A stretch of DNA of 64,000 nucleotides from Aliagarivorans taiwanensis DSM 22990 (GCF_000429505.1 NZ_AUBZ01000024.1:1-64000), one strand, 5' to 3'. Positions 36,678-45,685 are shown, numbered from the stretch's first letter. Made by a program: numbers and translations. Notes: generated by a model from the letters alone, not told the origin.

Positions 36678-37106
36678 CTAATACACCTGCTTGGCGCGCT
36701 CAACAAAGGCGTTCACCATGTTTCCGGCCAGTTCATTAAACACCCGGCCAAAGGCCGCGGCAATCAAGCTGCTGCTGAACTCAAACTGCAGGTCCAACTC
36801 CACCTTACAAGCCTGCTCATCAAGGGCGGTAAAACGCCAAATCCCGGACAACGCTTTAAACGGCCCATCGACCAAAGTCATCGAAATGGAACGGCCATCT
36901 TCAAGGGTATTCTCGGTGGTAAAGCTATTGCGGATCCCGGCCTTGGCAACCGCCACTTCGGCCACCATCTGGTCGCCAGTTTGCTGCTTGATGGTCGCGC
37001 CCACACAACCGGGCAGAAACTCAGGATAGGCAGCAACGTCGTTGACCAACTTATACATTTGCTCGGCGCTGTACATCACCAGCGCACTGCGATTGACTTG
37101 CGGCAT
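36678..37106 (-). CDS. ratA: RatA-family START-domain protein (Coq10-like)
   Basis: A 142-residue protein of the polyketide cyclase/START fold, related to E. coli RatA (YfjG, reported to block 70S ribosome association) and to ubiquinone-binding Coq10. Family sequence is visible in [28 protein letters not shown] and [19 protein letters not shown]. The start at 37106 gives this canonical N-terminus; a longer open frame upstream runs into the divergent smpB region and is not coding. It is divergent from smpB, as in E. coli. Confidence 0.93.
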   Translation of the reverse strand: MPQVNRSALVMYSAEQMYKLVNDVAAYPEFLPGCVGATIKQQTGDQMVAEVAVAKAGIRNSFTTENTLEDGRSISMTLVDGPFKALSGIWRFTALDEQACKVELDLQFEFSSSLIAAAFGRVFNELAGNMVNAFVERAKQVY

Positions 37107-37208
37107 GTCAGCCCTCTTAACAAAAATCCGCATCATTTTAGCATTAGCCGCCCAAGGCGGTGCAATAGCAGTTTTCAAGTGGCCGCGCATGAGTATAATA
37201 AGCGCCCT

Positions 37209-37688
37209 ATGAGTAAGAAATCTAAAAAGCCCAGCCCGGGTACCATTGCGCAAAATAAGCGCGCCCGCCACGAATACAGCATCAGCGACAAATTCGAAGC
37301 AGGCCTGGAGTTACAAGGCTGGGAAGTAAAATCATTACGCGCCGGTAAGGCCAATATCAGCGAGAGCTACGTGTTCGTCCGCAACGGCGAAGCCTTCATC
37401 TCGGGAATGAGCGTGCTGCCTCTGCAAGCCGCCTCAACCCACGTGGTGGCCGACCCAACCCGGGTACGCAAGCTACTGCTGAATCGCCGTGAGCTCGACA
37501 AACTGATTGGTGCCACCGAGCGCCAAGGTATGACCTTGGTCGCCCTGTCGCTTTATTGGAAGCGCAGCTGGGCCAAGATCGAAGTCGGCCTTGCCAAAGG
37601 TAAGAAAGACCACGACAAGCGCGCCGATATCAAAGACAGAGAGTGGCAACGCTCGAAAGATCGGGTAATGAAGTCTAACCTGCGTTAG
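37209..37688 (+). CDS. smpB: SsrA-binding protein SmpB
   Basis: A 159-residue partner of tmRNA in trans-translation, which frees stalled ribosomes and tags the incomplete proteins. [20 protein letters not shown] and [19 protein letters not shown] are the OB-fold signatures, and the basic tail [20 protein letters not shown] is the segment that enters the mRNA channel. The ATG at 37209 gives the standard [11 protein letters not shown] start. It lies 80 bp upstream of ssrA on the same strand. Confidence 0.97.
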   Translation: MSKKSKKPSPGTIAQNKRARHEYSISDKFEAGLELQGWEVKSLRAGKANISESYVFVRNGEAFISGMSVLPLQAASTHVVADPTRVRKLLLNRRELDKLIGATERQGMTLVALSLYWKRSWAKIEVGLAKGKKDHDKRADIKDREWQRSKDRVMKSNLR

Positions 37689-37768
37689 ACAATTGCTCAC
37701 TTTCAGCGCAGTTAAACACACAGGGCTAGGTGAAGCCAAAGCTGCTGTGCTAAACTGCGCACAATTCC

Positions 37769-38137
37769 GGGGCTGATTTAGGATTCGACAGGATCACGAA
37801 GGCTTGTGGAGCATGCCGAGGTGCGGTTGGCCTCGTAAAAAAGCCGCAAAAAAATAGTCGCAAACGACGAAAACTACGCACTAGCAGCTTAATAACCTGC
37901 TAAGGGCTCTCCCGCCCTAGCTTCCGCCTGTAAGACGGGGACCAACGGGGGATCAAACCCAAACAGGATCGCGCGGATGCTCCCGCTTGAGAGCTGAAAC
38001 GTTAAATATAATTCAAGCTAGTTTTTAAGTAGCGTGTCTGTCCGCAGCTTAACGGCGAACGTAAAGACTGACTAAGCATGTAGCGCCATTGGTTAGACTG
38101 GTTTTGGACGCGGGTTCAACTCCCGCCAGCTCCACCA
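37769..38137 (+). ncRNA. ssrA: tmRNA (SsrA), tag peptide ANDENYALAA
   Basis: The gene begins GGGGCTGATTTAGGATTCGA and ends GGTTCAACTCCCGCCAGCTC followed by CACCA, the tRNA-Ala-like halves of tmRNA. The tag reading frame GCA AAC GAC GAA AAC TAC starts at 37860 and ends with TAA at 37890-37892, encoding ANDENYALAA. The upstream TAGTCGCAAACGACGAAAAC matches the resume region of E. coli. The 3' end is the integration site of the adjoining island, and the gene is rebuilt intact at the island's left end. Confidence 0.98.
38115..38137 (+). repeat. Left attachment site (ssrA 3' end)
   Basis: TTCAACTCCCGCCAGC (38115-38130) plus TCCACCA is the ssrA 3' end. The first 16 bases recur exactly at 58962-58977, marking the ends of the island. 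This copy completes the functional tmRNA gene. Confidence 0.9.
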
Positions 38138-38172
38138 CATTACCGCATAAACCCTCCATGGGTTGACATATC

Positions 38173-38208
38173 AAACCTTACATCCCATTGTGATGTAAGG
38201 TTTTTTTG
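38173..38208 (+). terminator. Terminator just inside the island, after ssrA
   Basis: AAACCTTACATC pairs with GATGTAAGGTTT around CCCATTG, followed by TTTT. It can end ssrA transcription now that the original downstream sequence has been pushed to 58.99 kb. Confidence 0.88.
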
Positions 38209-38252
38209 TATCTATGCATCTCTAAGGATTCACCTCAATCCATCAAACTTAG

Positions 38253-38299
38253 TAGTAAAAATGGAAGTAAACCGATTTTACTGCCAATTGTCTTACTGC
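38253..38299. repeat. Probable integrase arm-type sites, left end
   Basis: TAGTAAAAATGGAAGTAAA (38253-38271) is followed by an inverted related copy in TTTTACTGCCAATTGTCTTA. It closely resembles AGTAAGAATGGCAGTAAG at 58891-58908 near the other island end. Paired AGTAA/TGGCAGTAA repeats flanking an att core are what the arm-binding domain of a tyrosine integrase recognises. Assignment is by pattern only. Confidence 0.6.
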
Positions 38300-38353
38300 T
38301 ATTTCGCGAGATGCATCGTTGTTCTGGTTTGGCTCCATGCATAGGAGGCTACG

Positions 38354-39562
38354 ATGGCAAGAAAGATCAAACCACTCAGTGATCGTGCGGTGAAGGAAGC
38401 AAAGCCAACTGGCAAAGTCTACCGGCTATATGATGGCGGCGGGCTGATGATTGTGGTGTCGGCCTCTGGCAGTAAAACTTGGGTGCAAGACTACAAGAAG
38501 CCCCTCACCCAAAAACGAAGCAGCTTCACCATTGGCAAGTACCCGCATGTATCCCTCAAGCAAGCCCGCTGCGAACGCGACGGTATCTGGAGTCTAATCG
38601 CCAAAGGGATTGATCCTAAGGAGCACAAATCAGACCTGCGTAAGGCCGCGCATGAAGAAGAAACCAACACCCTGCAGCGGATTGCTGAACAATGGTTGGA
38701 AGTAAAAAAATCATCTGTCACGGCTGACTACGCTACCGACATCTGGCGTTCTTTGGAACTGCACATATTTCCCAAGCTTGGCCGCACCCCGATCACCAAA
38801 ATCGACGCTCCACAAACAATTGAAGTACTGAAGGCGCTCGACGCTACCGGTGCCAAAGAACAGGTACGCCGAGTTGTTCAACGGCTGAACGAAATTATGA
38901 CCTTTGCGGTTAACACCGGCCTGCTGGAGAGCAACCCACTCACCGGTATAAAAGCCGCGTTCTCCCCTCCGAAGAAAAATCACCTTGCAACCTTGCCACC
39001 AGCCGAACTCCCGCGAATATTCGCAGCATTGCAGCTAGCCAACATCAAGACCACCACTCGACTGCTCATTGAGTTTCAGCTGCACACGATGGTTCGCCCC
39101 GGTGAAGCTGTAAAAGCGCGCTGGCAAGATATCGACATAGAACACGCGCTTTGGATTATCCCTGCCGAGTTTATGAAGAAGAAGCGCCCGCATCGCGTGC
39201 CACTTACCGAACCGGTTATCGGCTACCTTCACCATCTCAAGCCGTTGTCAGGCCACCGAACCTTTGTCTTCCCTGGTAACCGCGATCCTAAAACACACAT
39301 GAACGAGCAGACGGCGAATATGGCGCTAAAGCGCGCTGGATTGGCTGGTCAGCTCGTTGCCCATGGAATGCGCAGCATCGCTTCCACAGCCCTAAATGAA
39401 CAAGGATTTCGTTATGACGTTGTCGAACATGCACTAGCGCATGCCGACAAGAATGAGCTTCGCGCAGCATACAACCGCAGTGATTACCTAAATGAGCGCC
39501 GCGAACTGATGCAGTGGTGGAGCAACTATATCGTTGAAGCCAAAAGGAAGGCATATGGATGA
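38354..39562 (+). CDS. Tyrosine integrase 1 (P4-type, DUF4102 arm-binding domain)
   Basis: A 402-residue site-specific recombinase. The N-terminal 90 residues are the DUF4102 arm-binding domain (KPLSDRAVKEAKPTGKVYRL, then KYPHVSLKQARCERD). A core-binding region follows. The catalytic domain has the tetrad seen as HTMVRPGEAVKARW (Arg), HGMRSIASTALNE (His-x-x-Arg), the second His in EHALAHADKNELRAAYNRS, and the Tyr in AAYNRSDY. It lies 216 bp from the ssrA att site, the usual place for an island integrase. It is clearly similar along its full length to integrase 2. Confidence 0.93.
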   Translation: MARKIKPLSDRAVKEAKPTGKVYRLYDGGGLMIVVSASGSKTWVQDYKKPLTQKRSSFTIGKYPHVSLKQARCERDGIWSLIAKGIDPKEHKSDLRKAAHEEETNTLQRIAEQWLEVKKSSVTADYATDIWRSLELHIFPKLGRTPITKIDAPQTIEVLKALDATGAKEQVRRVVQRLNEIMTFAVNTGLLESNPLTGIKAAFSPPKKNHLATLPPAELPRIFAALQLANIKTTTRLLIEFQLHTMVRPGEAVKARWQDIDIEHALWIIPAEFMKKKRPHRVPLTEPVIGYLHHLKPLSGHRTFVFPGNRDPKTHMNEQTANMALKRAGLAGQLVAHGMRSIASTALNEQGFRYDVVEHALAHADKNELRAAYNRSDYLNERRELMQWWSNYIVEAKRKAYG

Positions 39563-40289
39563 CAAGCTGAAGCCAAAACTAGATTATAAATATGGCATTC
39601 TTAAACTGTGCGACGACCTCGATGGGGCTACGCGGTACTTAACTTACGCCATCTATGATGACGAGAGCAAAGCAGTGCCAACGCTGCATGACTCCATCGA
39701 TTTCATCCTACGAGACAAAAGTGATGGCGAGCCCTTGGGAGTATCAATCGAAGAGTGGGGTAATGCGGCAGGGGCGCGAGGCAAGCCAGTAAAAGAACAT
39801 AGGATGCGAGATGCGCTAGCATCTTTTACTCGTGCGGAGGCCAAGCTAGAGAACAATCTACGCTTAGCACAGATAGCCCGCACAAAACTTGAGCTAGTCA
39901 AACAGGGCCAGCCCAGTCTGGCTATTGACGAAATGATCAGGCAAGAGTGGCCTAAAATCTACTCGCAAACCGATGCCAGTGACATCTTGAAATCAAGTGG
40001 ATGGAATCAAGCCCGAGGGGCGCTGCCACTGTTACTTGGATTAAGTGAAACCGCTGAGCAATTTCTCAAGCCTATTTCACTCTTGAGCCTAATCGAAAAT
40101 CACGCCTTGTGGCTGCCACCCGCAATAGCAGCTGCTCAGCGGTACTTTGTGGAACTAAGTACCATCTCGGAAAAACCAAAAAAACCTCTGTTTCACAAGC
40201 GAACGAGGGGCAACATACTATTCATTTACCCTGAGCTAGTTGCGCCAGATTACTTTCTTGAAAAGCATCTGGCTGAGAACCCAAGCTAA
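39555..40289 (+). CDS. Unknown protein between two integrase genes
   Basis: A 244-residue protein that starts inside the last codons of integrase 1 (ATG at 39555, eight-base overlap, AAAGGAAG upstream), so the two are translationally coupled. It is rich in charged and helical sequence (MRDALASFTRAEAKLENNLR) without membrane segments, signal peptide or cysteine motifs. I recognise no domain. The coupling suggests a role in control or directionality of recombination, but this is inference. Confidence 0.65.
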   Translation: MDDKLKPKLDYKYGILKLCDDLDGATRYLTYAIYDDESKAVPTLHDSIDFILRDKSDGEPLGVSIEEWGNAAGARGKPVKEHRMRDALASFTRAEAKLENNLRLAQIARTKLELVKQGQPSLAIDEMIRQEWPKIYSQTDASDILKSSGWNQARGALPLLLGLSETAEQFLKPISLLSLIENHALWLPPAIAAAQRYFVELSTISEKPKKPLFHKRTRGNILFIYPELVAPDYFLEKHLAENPS

Positions 40290-40485
40290 CACAAGCTCTG
40301 CGCTGTCCCGCTGGGGCAGCGTGAAAATCCCCCACTACGGTTACACCCTTCCATCTTTCGTGGAAAAACTCCCCTAAAAGCAGGCTCTCTAAGTCCATAT
40401 CTTAAGAAACGCGTCTCCGAGATCTCATAAGGATCGATACGGACTGTCGCCATGCTAACAGATATTGACTTGATGAGGAGCAAAA

Positions 40486-41799
40486 ATGGCCAAAATAATC
40501 AAACCCTTAAGCGATAAAGCGGTTCGCGAAGCGAAAGCCACAGGCAAAGTGTACCGGCTCTACGACGGTGAAGGCCTGATGCTTGTGGTAATGCCTACAG
40601 GCAGCAAAACCTGGGTGCTTGATTACGTCAACCCAATCACCGGTAAGCGCACCAGCATGACACTTGGCCGCTACACTCGCATGACGCTAAAACAAGCGCG
40701 CGAGCAACGCAAACTGGCCTTGGCACAGCTAGATGAAGGCATCGACCCTCAAGTGTTTCGGGCCGAAACACTGCGAATGGCCAAGAAGCAACAAGCTAAC
40801 ACCTTGCGCCGTGTGGCTGAGCAGTGGTTTGAAGTAAAGCGAGCAACAGTCACGGAAGATCATGCCCATGATATCTGGCGCTCGCTAGAGCTGCATGCAT
40901 TCCCAAAGCTGGGTGCAGTGCCCATACACACCATCAACGCACCAGATACCATTGATGCATTGAAATCGTTGGACAGGACTGGAGCCAAGGAACAGGTTCG
41001 GCGGGTCATCCAGCGTTTGAATCAGGTCATGACATTCGCCGTCAATGTTGGGCTTGCCGACAACAACCCGCTAGCTGACATCAAGGCAGCCTTCACCCCG
41101 CCAGTGAAAACACATATGCCAACCCTCCCTCCAGCTGAGTTGCCCAAGCTCTTCGAGTCTTTGCAAGGAACGAACATCAAGACGATAACTCAGCTGTTGA
41201 TTGAGTTTCAGCTGCACACCATGGTTCGCCCTAGCGAAGCGGCGAAAGCGCGCTGGCAAGATTTCGACTTCAACAAAGGCGTCTGGGTTATCCCCGCAGG
41301 CCACATGAAGAAAAGGCGCGAGCATGTAATACCGCTGAGTAAGGCAGTGGTCGCACTACTCAGGCACCTCAATTTCCTGACTGGTCATCGTGAGTACCTC
41401 TTCCCAAATTCACGCAACCCTCACACCCACGCAAGCTCACAAACCGCTAATGCAGCAATTAAGCGCTCTGGGCTGGCCGGAGTACAAGTTGCCCACGGGC
41501 TGCGAAGTATGGCCTCAACCGCACTCAATGAAGCAGGTATTTTCCGCTCTGACATCATCGAGTGCGCGCTGGCCCACTTGGACAAAAATCAGATCAGAGC
41601 CGCATACAACCGAAGTAACTACCTCGAAGAGCGACGCGATCTAATGCGCTGGTGGAGCCTGTTCATTATGCAAGCTCAGCAACAAGCCAATGAACCACCA
41701 CAGCCATGGCGAATCCCCCATAACAACAGCCCAATGGGCGTTGACTTAACCAAGTACCAACCAATCATCCCACCGCAAGGAGCACACCATGTCCACTAA
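40486..41799 (+). CDS. Tyrosine integrase 2 (P4-type, DUF4102 arm-binding domain)
   Basis: A 437-residue recombinase closely related to integrase 1: the same KPLSDKAVREAKATGKVYRL start, LEIDE-like spacing and IEFQLHTMVRP, HGLRSMASTALNEAG and AAYNRSNYLEERRDL catalytic motifs with Arg, His-x-x-Arg and Tyr. It has an extra Pro/Gln-rich tail of about 35 residues. AGGAG lies before the ATG. The tail overlaps the start of the AlpA-like gene by 11 bp, indicating coupled expression. Both integrases appear intact. Confidence 0.93.
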   Translation: MAKIIKPLSDKAVREAKATGKVYRLYDGEGLMLVVMPTGSKTWVLDYVNPITGKRTSMTLGRYTRMTLKQAREQRKLALAQLDEGIDPQVFRAETLRMAKKQQANTLRRVAEQWFEVKRATVTEDHAHDIWRSLELHAFPKLGAVPIHTINAPDTIDALKSLDRTGAKEQVRRVIQRLNQVMTFAVNVGLADNNPLADIKAAFTPPVKTHMPTLPPAELPKLFESLQGTNIKTITQLLIEFQLHTMVRPSEAAKARWQDFDFNKGVWVIPAGHMKKRREHVIPLSKAVVALLRHLNFLTGHREYLFPNSRNPHTHASSQTANAAIKRSGLAGVQVAHGLRSMASTALNEAGIFRSDIIECALAHLDKNQIRAAYNRSNYLEERRDLMRWWSLFIMQAQQQANEPPQPWRIPHNNSPMGVDLTKYQPIIPPQGAHHVH

Positions 41800-41992
41800 G
41801 CCTCAAGAAAATACAAGTGAGCCACTACTGACGCTGGAAGACCTTCAAGGATTGCTGAAAATCAGTCGCTCACAGGTCTACAAGCTGGTCAACCGGGGGC
41901 AGTTGCCACAGCCATTAAAGATCGGTAGCAACAGCCGCTGGAAAGCCGCAGAGGTAATGTCATTTATCGACAAGTTAGGCACCAACGCATAG
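41789..41992 (+). CDS. AlpA-like MerR/excisionase-type regulator
   Basis: A 67-residue winged helix-turn-helix protein: LTLEDLQGLLKISRSQVYKL, then NRGQLPQPLKIGSNSRWKA and VMSFIDKLG are the AlpA/excisionase pattern. In E. coli CP4-57 (also in ssrA), AlpA activates excision of the element by inducing intA. It overlaps integrase 2 by 11 bp and has CAAGGAG upstream. Confidence 0.85.
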   Translation: MSTKPQENTSEPLLTLEDLQGLLKISRSQVYKLVNRGQLPQPLKIGSNSRWKAAEVMSFIDKLGTNA

Positions 41993-42002
41993 GAGATGCC
42001 AA

Positions 42003-42209
42003 ATGAAAAAGACACAAATAAAGCCACGTGCTGAAGTAATCATCATCAACGATGCGAAAACCATCGCCGTTCTACAATCGATAGTCGATCACCTCTGCAC
42101 ATCGATGCACCTTGACAAGGACACGCAATGGACAGTTCGGATGTCCGACAGCTATAGCGTTCACTACCTGAAGGAGAACGACCTTTGGGTGGGAACCTCA
42201 ATCACCTAA
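42003..42209 (+). CDS. Small hypothetical protein
   Basis: A 68-residue protein starting 11 bp after the AlpA-like gene with a GGAGATGCCAA site. It has a mixed alpha/beta look (EVIIINDAKTIAVLQSIVDH, then WTVRMSDSYSVHYLKENDLW). There is no known motif. Its position and spacing suggest it belongs to the integrase-alpA operon. Confidence 0.6.
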   Translation: MKKTQIKPRAEVIIINDAKTIAVLQSIVDHLCTSMHLDKDTQWTVRMSDSYSVHYLKENDLWVGTSIT

Positions 42210-42273
42210 CACATCAGCAAATCGGCAGCAAAACGGGGCAGCAAGCCTGCCCCATACAATTGAGGTTAATGCC

Positions 42274-43086
42274 ATGAAAGCACCCCGCGTTCCGACATCC
42301 AAGCGATCCATTAGCAAGAACAGGGAAGAGAATCTGATGATCGGTTTGTCTCCCCAAAATAACCAAAGTGACGCGCCCCATCCCAGCAATACTGGGAGTT
42401 CAGGCCAAGCCAATGGTCATTTTTCAACCCGGTTAAGTAAGATCAATACGGATCAACGTTCCAAATCCACTGTTTATAGTGGCCGTCGCCAGTCTCGCCG
42501 TGTAACAACAGCCGCTTATATCGACGCGTTCGGTATACCGCCTATAGCCATTCCCAATGCGCATCTTGGTTACTATCCAAGTATTCTGTTTTCCTTTGTC
42601 GAGCAAGTCGAAGCGATGCTCAGTCATCACAGGCGTATCCTGGCAACCTCATTTGTGCTGAGTACTACTGGGCCATCGGATGACAACAGATTGATCAGTC
42701 GCTTTTTCCACCGCCTCAATAAAGCACTCAAGAATCGCTATCAAGAGCTTCGCTTGGGCTACCAGTGGGTTCGCGAGATGGAAGATAGCGACAGACACCA
42801 CTACCACGTAGTCGTAATGGTCGACGGAGACCGGATTACTCGCTGGGACAAGATAAGTGAACTGGTGACCAAAACCTGGCTAGGGCTTACTGGGTTGCGC
42901 CCACACTTCCCCCAAAACAACCATCTACGGCTGCGCTTCGACGATGCAAGAAAGCTGACCAAACTGGTGCAGCGGATCAGCTATTTTGCCAAAGCTCGTG
43001 GTAAAGGCAGCGGCGCAGCCCAGGCCAAAAACTACAATACAAGCCGAATAAAGCCTGAGTACAACAACACTTCAAAGCAGAGGTAA
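42274..43086 (+). CDS. YagK/YfjJ C-terminal domain (inovirus Gp2-like) protein
   Basis: A 270-residue protein. After a Ser-rich, probably disordered first 70 residues it carries a conserved core: FVEQVEAMLSHHRRILATSF, then FHRLNKALKNRYQELRLGYQ and REMEDSDRHHYHVVVMVDGD. This is the pattern of the YagK/YfjJ family, annotated elsewhere as inovirus-type Gp2. The core has the H-x-H-hydrophobic look of HUH replication initiators, so a role in island replication is plausible but not proven. Homologues occur in the E. coli CP4-type prophages. Confidence 0.75.
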   Translation: MKAPRVPTSKRSISKNREENLMIGLSPQNNQSDAPHPSNTGSSGQANGHFSTRLSKINTDQRSKSTVYSGRRQSRRVTTAAYIDAFGIPPIAIPNAHLGYYPSILFSFVEQVEAMLSHHRRILATSFVLSTTGPSDDNRLISRFFHRLNKALKNRYQELRLGYQWVREMEDSDRHHYHVVVMVDGDRITRWDKISELVTKTWLGLTGLRPHFPQNNHLRLRFDDARKLTKLVQRISYFAKARGKGSGAAQAKNYNTSRIKPEYNNTSKQR

Positions 43087-43234
43087 GCCAGCTGCTAATC
43101 ACCGATGAAATAACGAAGTAAGATAGGTTTGGTGTCTCTACACGTCTCCATAAATCCAATATTTATCAATAACTTGAATTAATCAAAATAATCAAGTTCA
43201 ATCAAATTAGGCAGCTAACGGAAAGGTATAAACG

Positions 43235-43627
43235 ATGGCAGGTCACGGTGGAAAACGGCCGGGTGCAGGGCGGAAACCAGCCAGTCCTTACCCCAAGCTT
43301 CAGCAAGCATTACGCGACAACGAAGGGTTGTTTGTCGACGCTCTGAACCAAGGGCTTACCGATGGAGCGCCGTGGGCACTCAAGTTCATTGGTGAACGCA
43401 TGTGCGCGCCGCTCAAGCCCAGCACCTTGCAGTACAGCATACCCAATCTCAAGTCGGGTGATTCACCCCAAGATATGGCCAAGAAAACGGTTGAGGCGGC
43501 AGCTCAGGGGACAATTCCCGCTGACCACGCGCAAGCGATGTTAGCCACCATTAGAGGACTGGTAGAGCTAACCGACATTGCCGATATTAAGCAGCAGATG
43601 AACCAACTGGAGGCCCGCTATGGCTAG
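43235..43627 (+). CDS. Hypothetical protein with GGKRPGAGRKP head
   Basis: A 130-residue protein beginning MAGHGGKRPGAGRKPAS, a basic Gly-rich head found on many phage and island DNA-binding or terminase-small-subunit-like proteins, followed by helical sequence (LQQALRDNEGLFVDALNQGL, then VKQQMNQLEARYG-like tail). GGAAAGG lies before the ATG. Its last codons overlap the next small gene by eight bases. The function is unknown; DNA binding is only a guess from the head. Confidence 0.6.
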   Translation: MAGHGGKRPGAGRKPASPYPKLQQALRDNEGLFVDALNQGLTDGAPWALKFIGERMCAPLKPSTLQYSIPNLKSGDSPQDMAKKTVEAAAQGTIPADHAQAMLATIRGLVELTDIADIKQQMNQLEARYG

Positions 43628-43817
43628 CGTCGATGGATTGGCAAACCGCTTGAAACGACTGAAAGGCAGCGTTGACCCTAACCGCAACCTGCCGTTTTGC
43701 GTAATACTAAGGCCGGAAACGACCAAAGCAGATGCTCAAAGACAGTTTGCTGAGTATCGGCGCTATGGCGGGTTAATACTGAATCTAAGCAACAAGCCTT
43801 TGGAGTACTTCAAATAG
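43620..43817 (+). CDS. Small hypothetical protein coupled to the preceding gene
   Basis: A 65-residue basic protein (MASVDGLANRLKRLKGSVDP, ending NLSNKPLEYFK) that starts inside the end of the preceding gene, with GGAGG nearby upstream (CTGGAGGCCCGCT). No motif is recognised. Overlap and strong ribosome binding site argue it is real. Confidence 0.55.
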   Translation: MASVDGLANRLKRLKGSVDPNRNLPFCVILRPETTKADAQRQFAEYRRYGGLILNLSNKPLEYFK

Positions 43818-43972
43818 CGAGATTTGCTTGCAGACACGACGAGTTAACTGTTATTGCCTGTGCCTATACCAACTGGCAACTTCGCACAATGTGCACACAT
43901 TGTGCGAACAAAGTGAGAACAGTGTACGAACTTTCTCCTGATGTTGTCCGGACAAGGCATGTAGACCTGAGC

Positions 43973-45685
43973 TTACCACTCCCCAACCTGCAGCCGCGCT
44001 TTTACCCCGCGCATTTGCAGCCCCATCGCTTCAAACACTTCTTCAAAATCGCGGCACTGCTCAGGCACATTCGGCAGTGACAGCGCCGCCTGATTGAAGA
44101 AGCATTGCTGTAGAGACTCGTCTGGCCAGGCTTGCTGCCACCACTCAAGGATTAAACCTTTGGCGCTCAGGAAACGCTGAATACTTGGCAGCCGGTCGCG
44201 CTTGTTTTGGTTCTCGGTCTTACTGGTCGGCAATAGGTTCCAGCGGTCGTTGTTTGGCCAATACGCAAATGGCATACAGTGGTCGACGTGATATTCATTC
44301 TTTAGCACGCTCCCACTCCAAACAGATTTGATGGCCTGCTGCTCACTTCGCAGTTGCTCCACCCTCTGGCGCACCTCGCGGGTGTTATGCTCTTGGTCTA
44401 TCCACACCAAGCGGTCATGGTAGTCCTGCAACATGATGTTGCGGTCACGATTAAGCTCAAAGCGCTGCATCTCCATAATCCACTGGTTGACTACCAACGG
44501 TTCAACCCACGAACCATAAATCCGCAAGCATTCCCATAGGTTTTCCCCCAACACAAAATCACCGTAACTACTAAGGAACTGATGGTCCAATACTACCGAC
44601 TCAAGGTTCTTTCGACGCTGTGTAGGCGGCGCAATGTCGAACAAGCGATTGTCTTTGTGTTGATGGTAGATGTAGGTCACAGGGCCAGCTTTGATGGTGC
44701 TCAGGGCATGGCTTAGCGCCCGTTGCAGCGCTTTAGCCTCATCACCAAAAAAGTAAGCGCCAATCGAGTAGTGTTCTGCCGTGAGGTGGGTAAGCTTCGC
44801 CCAGCCATCGGCTTTTACAAAGCCAAGTCCTTTGCTGGTATTGCTACTTTGCTGAAGCCCTTGCCCGCCGCTCACCTTGATATCGAGCAAGCGTTTAAAC
44901 TGGCGCATCCAATACAGCGCCACTAACCCGGCGGGTATTACCACCTTTCCATCACTGCGATCACTAACCGCGCCGGGGTGCGCATCGGCAATCCGCAACA
45001 AAGTGCGTAGCAACGCAAGTTTATAGGTGGCCGACTTGCTGTCGTTAACGATGATCCGCCGAATATGGGTAAGCTCACCCTTGCCATCATCTGGCAGCTC
45101 AAATACCAGCGTTTGCCACAGAACATCTTGCCTAGCGAGTTCGTCTTTATGAAGGGGGGTAACCAAGCGCTCTAGCAAAACATGGTTCTTGGCCAGTTGC
45201 TGCACGTCTTCCGCCGATACGCCATAGCTGGTTCGCCCATCGGAGAAATCACCGTGCCGTAATGTCAGCACAATACGCCCATTAGGTGCCAGTAGACTGC
45301 TCAACTTGCGAAAGGCACGGGCTCGGTCGCTCTCTGGTACATGCATCCAGACCGCGCTCACCAAGATGAGGTCAAAGCGTATCCCTAGGGCGAACACTTT
45401 GCCGATTGTAGGCAGCTGGTCATCTAGCCAAATCACCTTGTCGCCGGTTAGCTGCTTACCGCTTTCGCGCAAGGCTGTTGCAGGCTCAACGGCGAAAACG
45501 TCACAACCGCGCTCAGCCATCCATAACGAATCACGCCCACTGCCTGCGCCAACATCAAGCACTCTGCCCCCTTGCTGAGGCCAGTAATGCAGCCAACTAA
45601 GATGAACAACATCGGCGTCAACAGACTGATATTGCCTGGCTAGACTTTCTGCATGCTGGTCATAGAACTTCACCGTTGTGTTCAT
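43973..45685 (-). CDS. SAM-dependent methyltransferase fused to an HNH endonuclease-like domain
   Basis: A 570-residue protein. The first 190 residues form a class I methyltransferase with the SAM loop VLDVGAGSGRDSLWMAERG (about 39-57) and motif DLILVSAVWMH. A middle region of unknown fold (200-455) follows. At about 464-500 stands EYHVDHCMPFAYWPNNDRWN with NLLPTSKTENQNK, an HNH-type nuclease motif (His-x-Asp-His, Asn, Asn). Methylation and cleavage in one chain would suit a restriction-type or anti-phage enzyme. It lies 83 bp downstream of hsdR on the same strand. The substrate is unknown; the methyltransferase half looks more like a small-molecule or protein type than a DNA N6-adenine type. 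Confidence 0.8.
   Translation of the reverse strand: MNTTVKFYDQHAESLARQYQSVDADVVHLSWLHYWPQQGGRVLDVGAGSGRDSLWMAERGCDVFAVEPATALRESGKQLTGDKVIWLDDQLPTIGKVFALGIRFDLILVSAVWMHVPESDRARAFRKLSSLLAPNGRIVLTLRHGDFSDGRTSYGVSAEDVQQLAKNHVLLERLVTPLHKDELARQDVLWQTLVFELPDDGKGELTHIRRIIVNDSKSATYKLALLRTLLRIADAHPGAVSDRSDGKVVIPAGLVALYWMRQFKRLLDIKVSGGQGLQQSSNTSKGLGFVKADGWAKLTHLTAEHYSIGAYFFGDEAKALQRALSHALSTIKAGPVTYIYHQHKDNRLFDIAPPTQRRKNLESVVLDHQFLSSYGDFVLGENLWECLRIYGSWVEPLVVNQWIMEMQRFELNRDRNIMLQDYHDRLVWIDQEHNTREVRQRVEQLRSEQQAIKSVWSGSVLKNEYHVDHCMPFAYWPNNDRWNLLPTSKTENQNKRDRLPSIQRFLSAKGLILEWWQQAWPDESLQQCFFNQAALSLPNVPEQCRDFEEVFEAMGLQMRGVKARLQVGEW

Noticed and set aside
36981-37208. Extension of smpB upstream to 36981
   Set aside because: It would overlap the divergent ratA gene. 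SmpB begins MSKKSKK at 37209, as in relatives.
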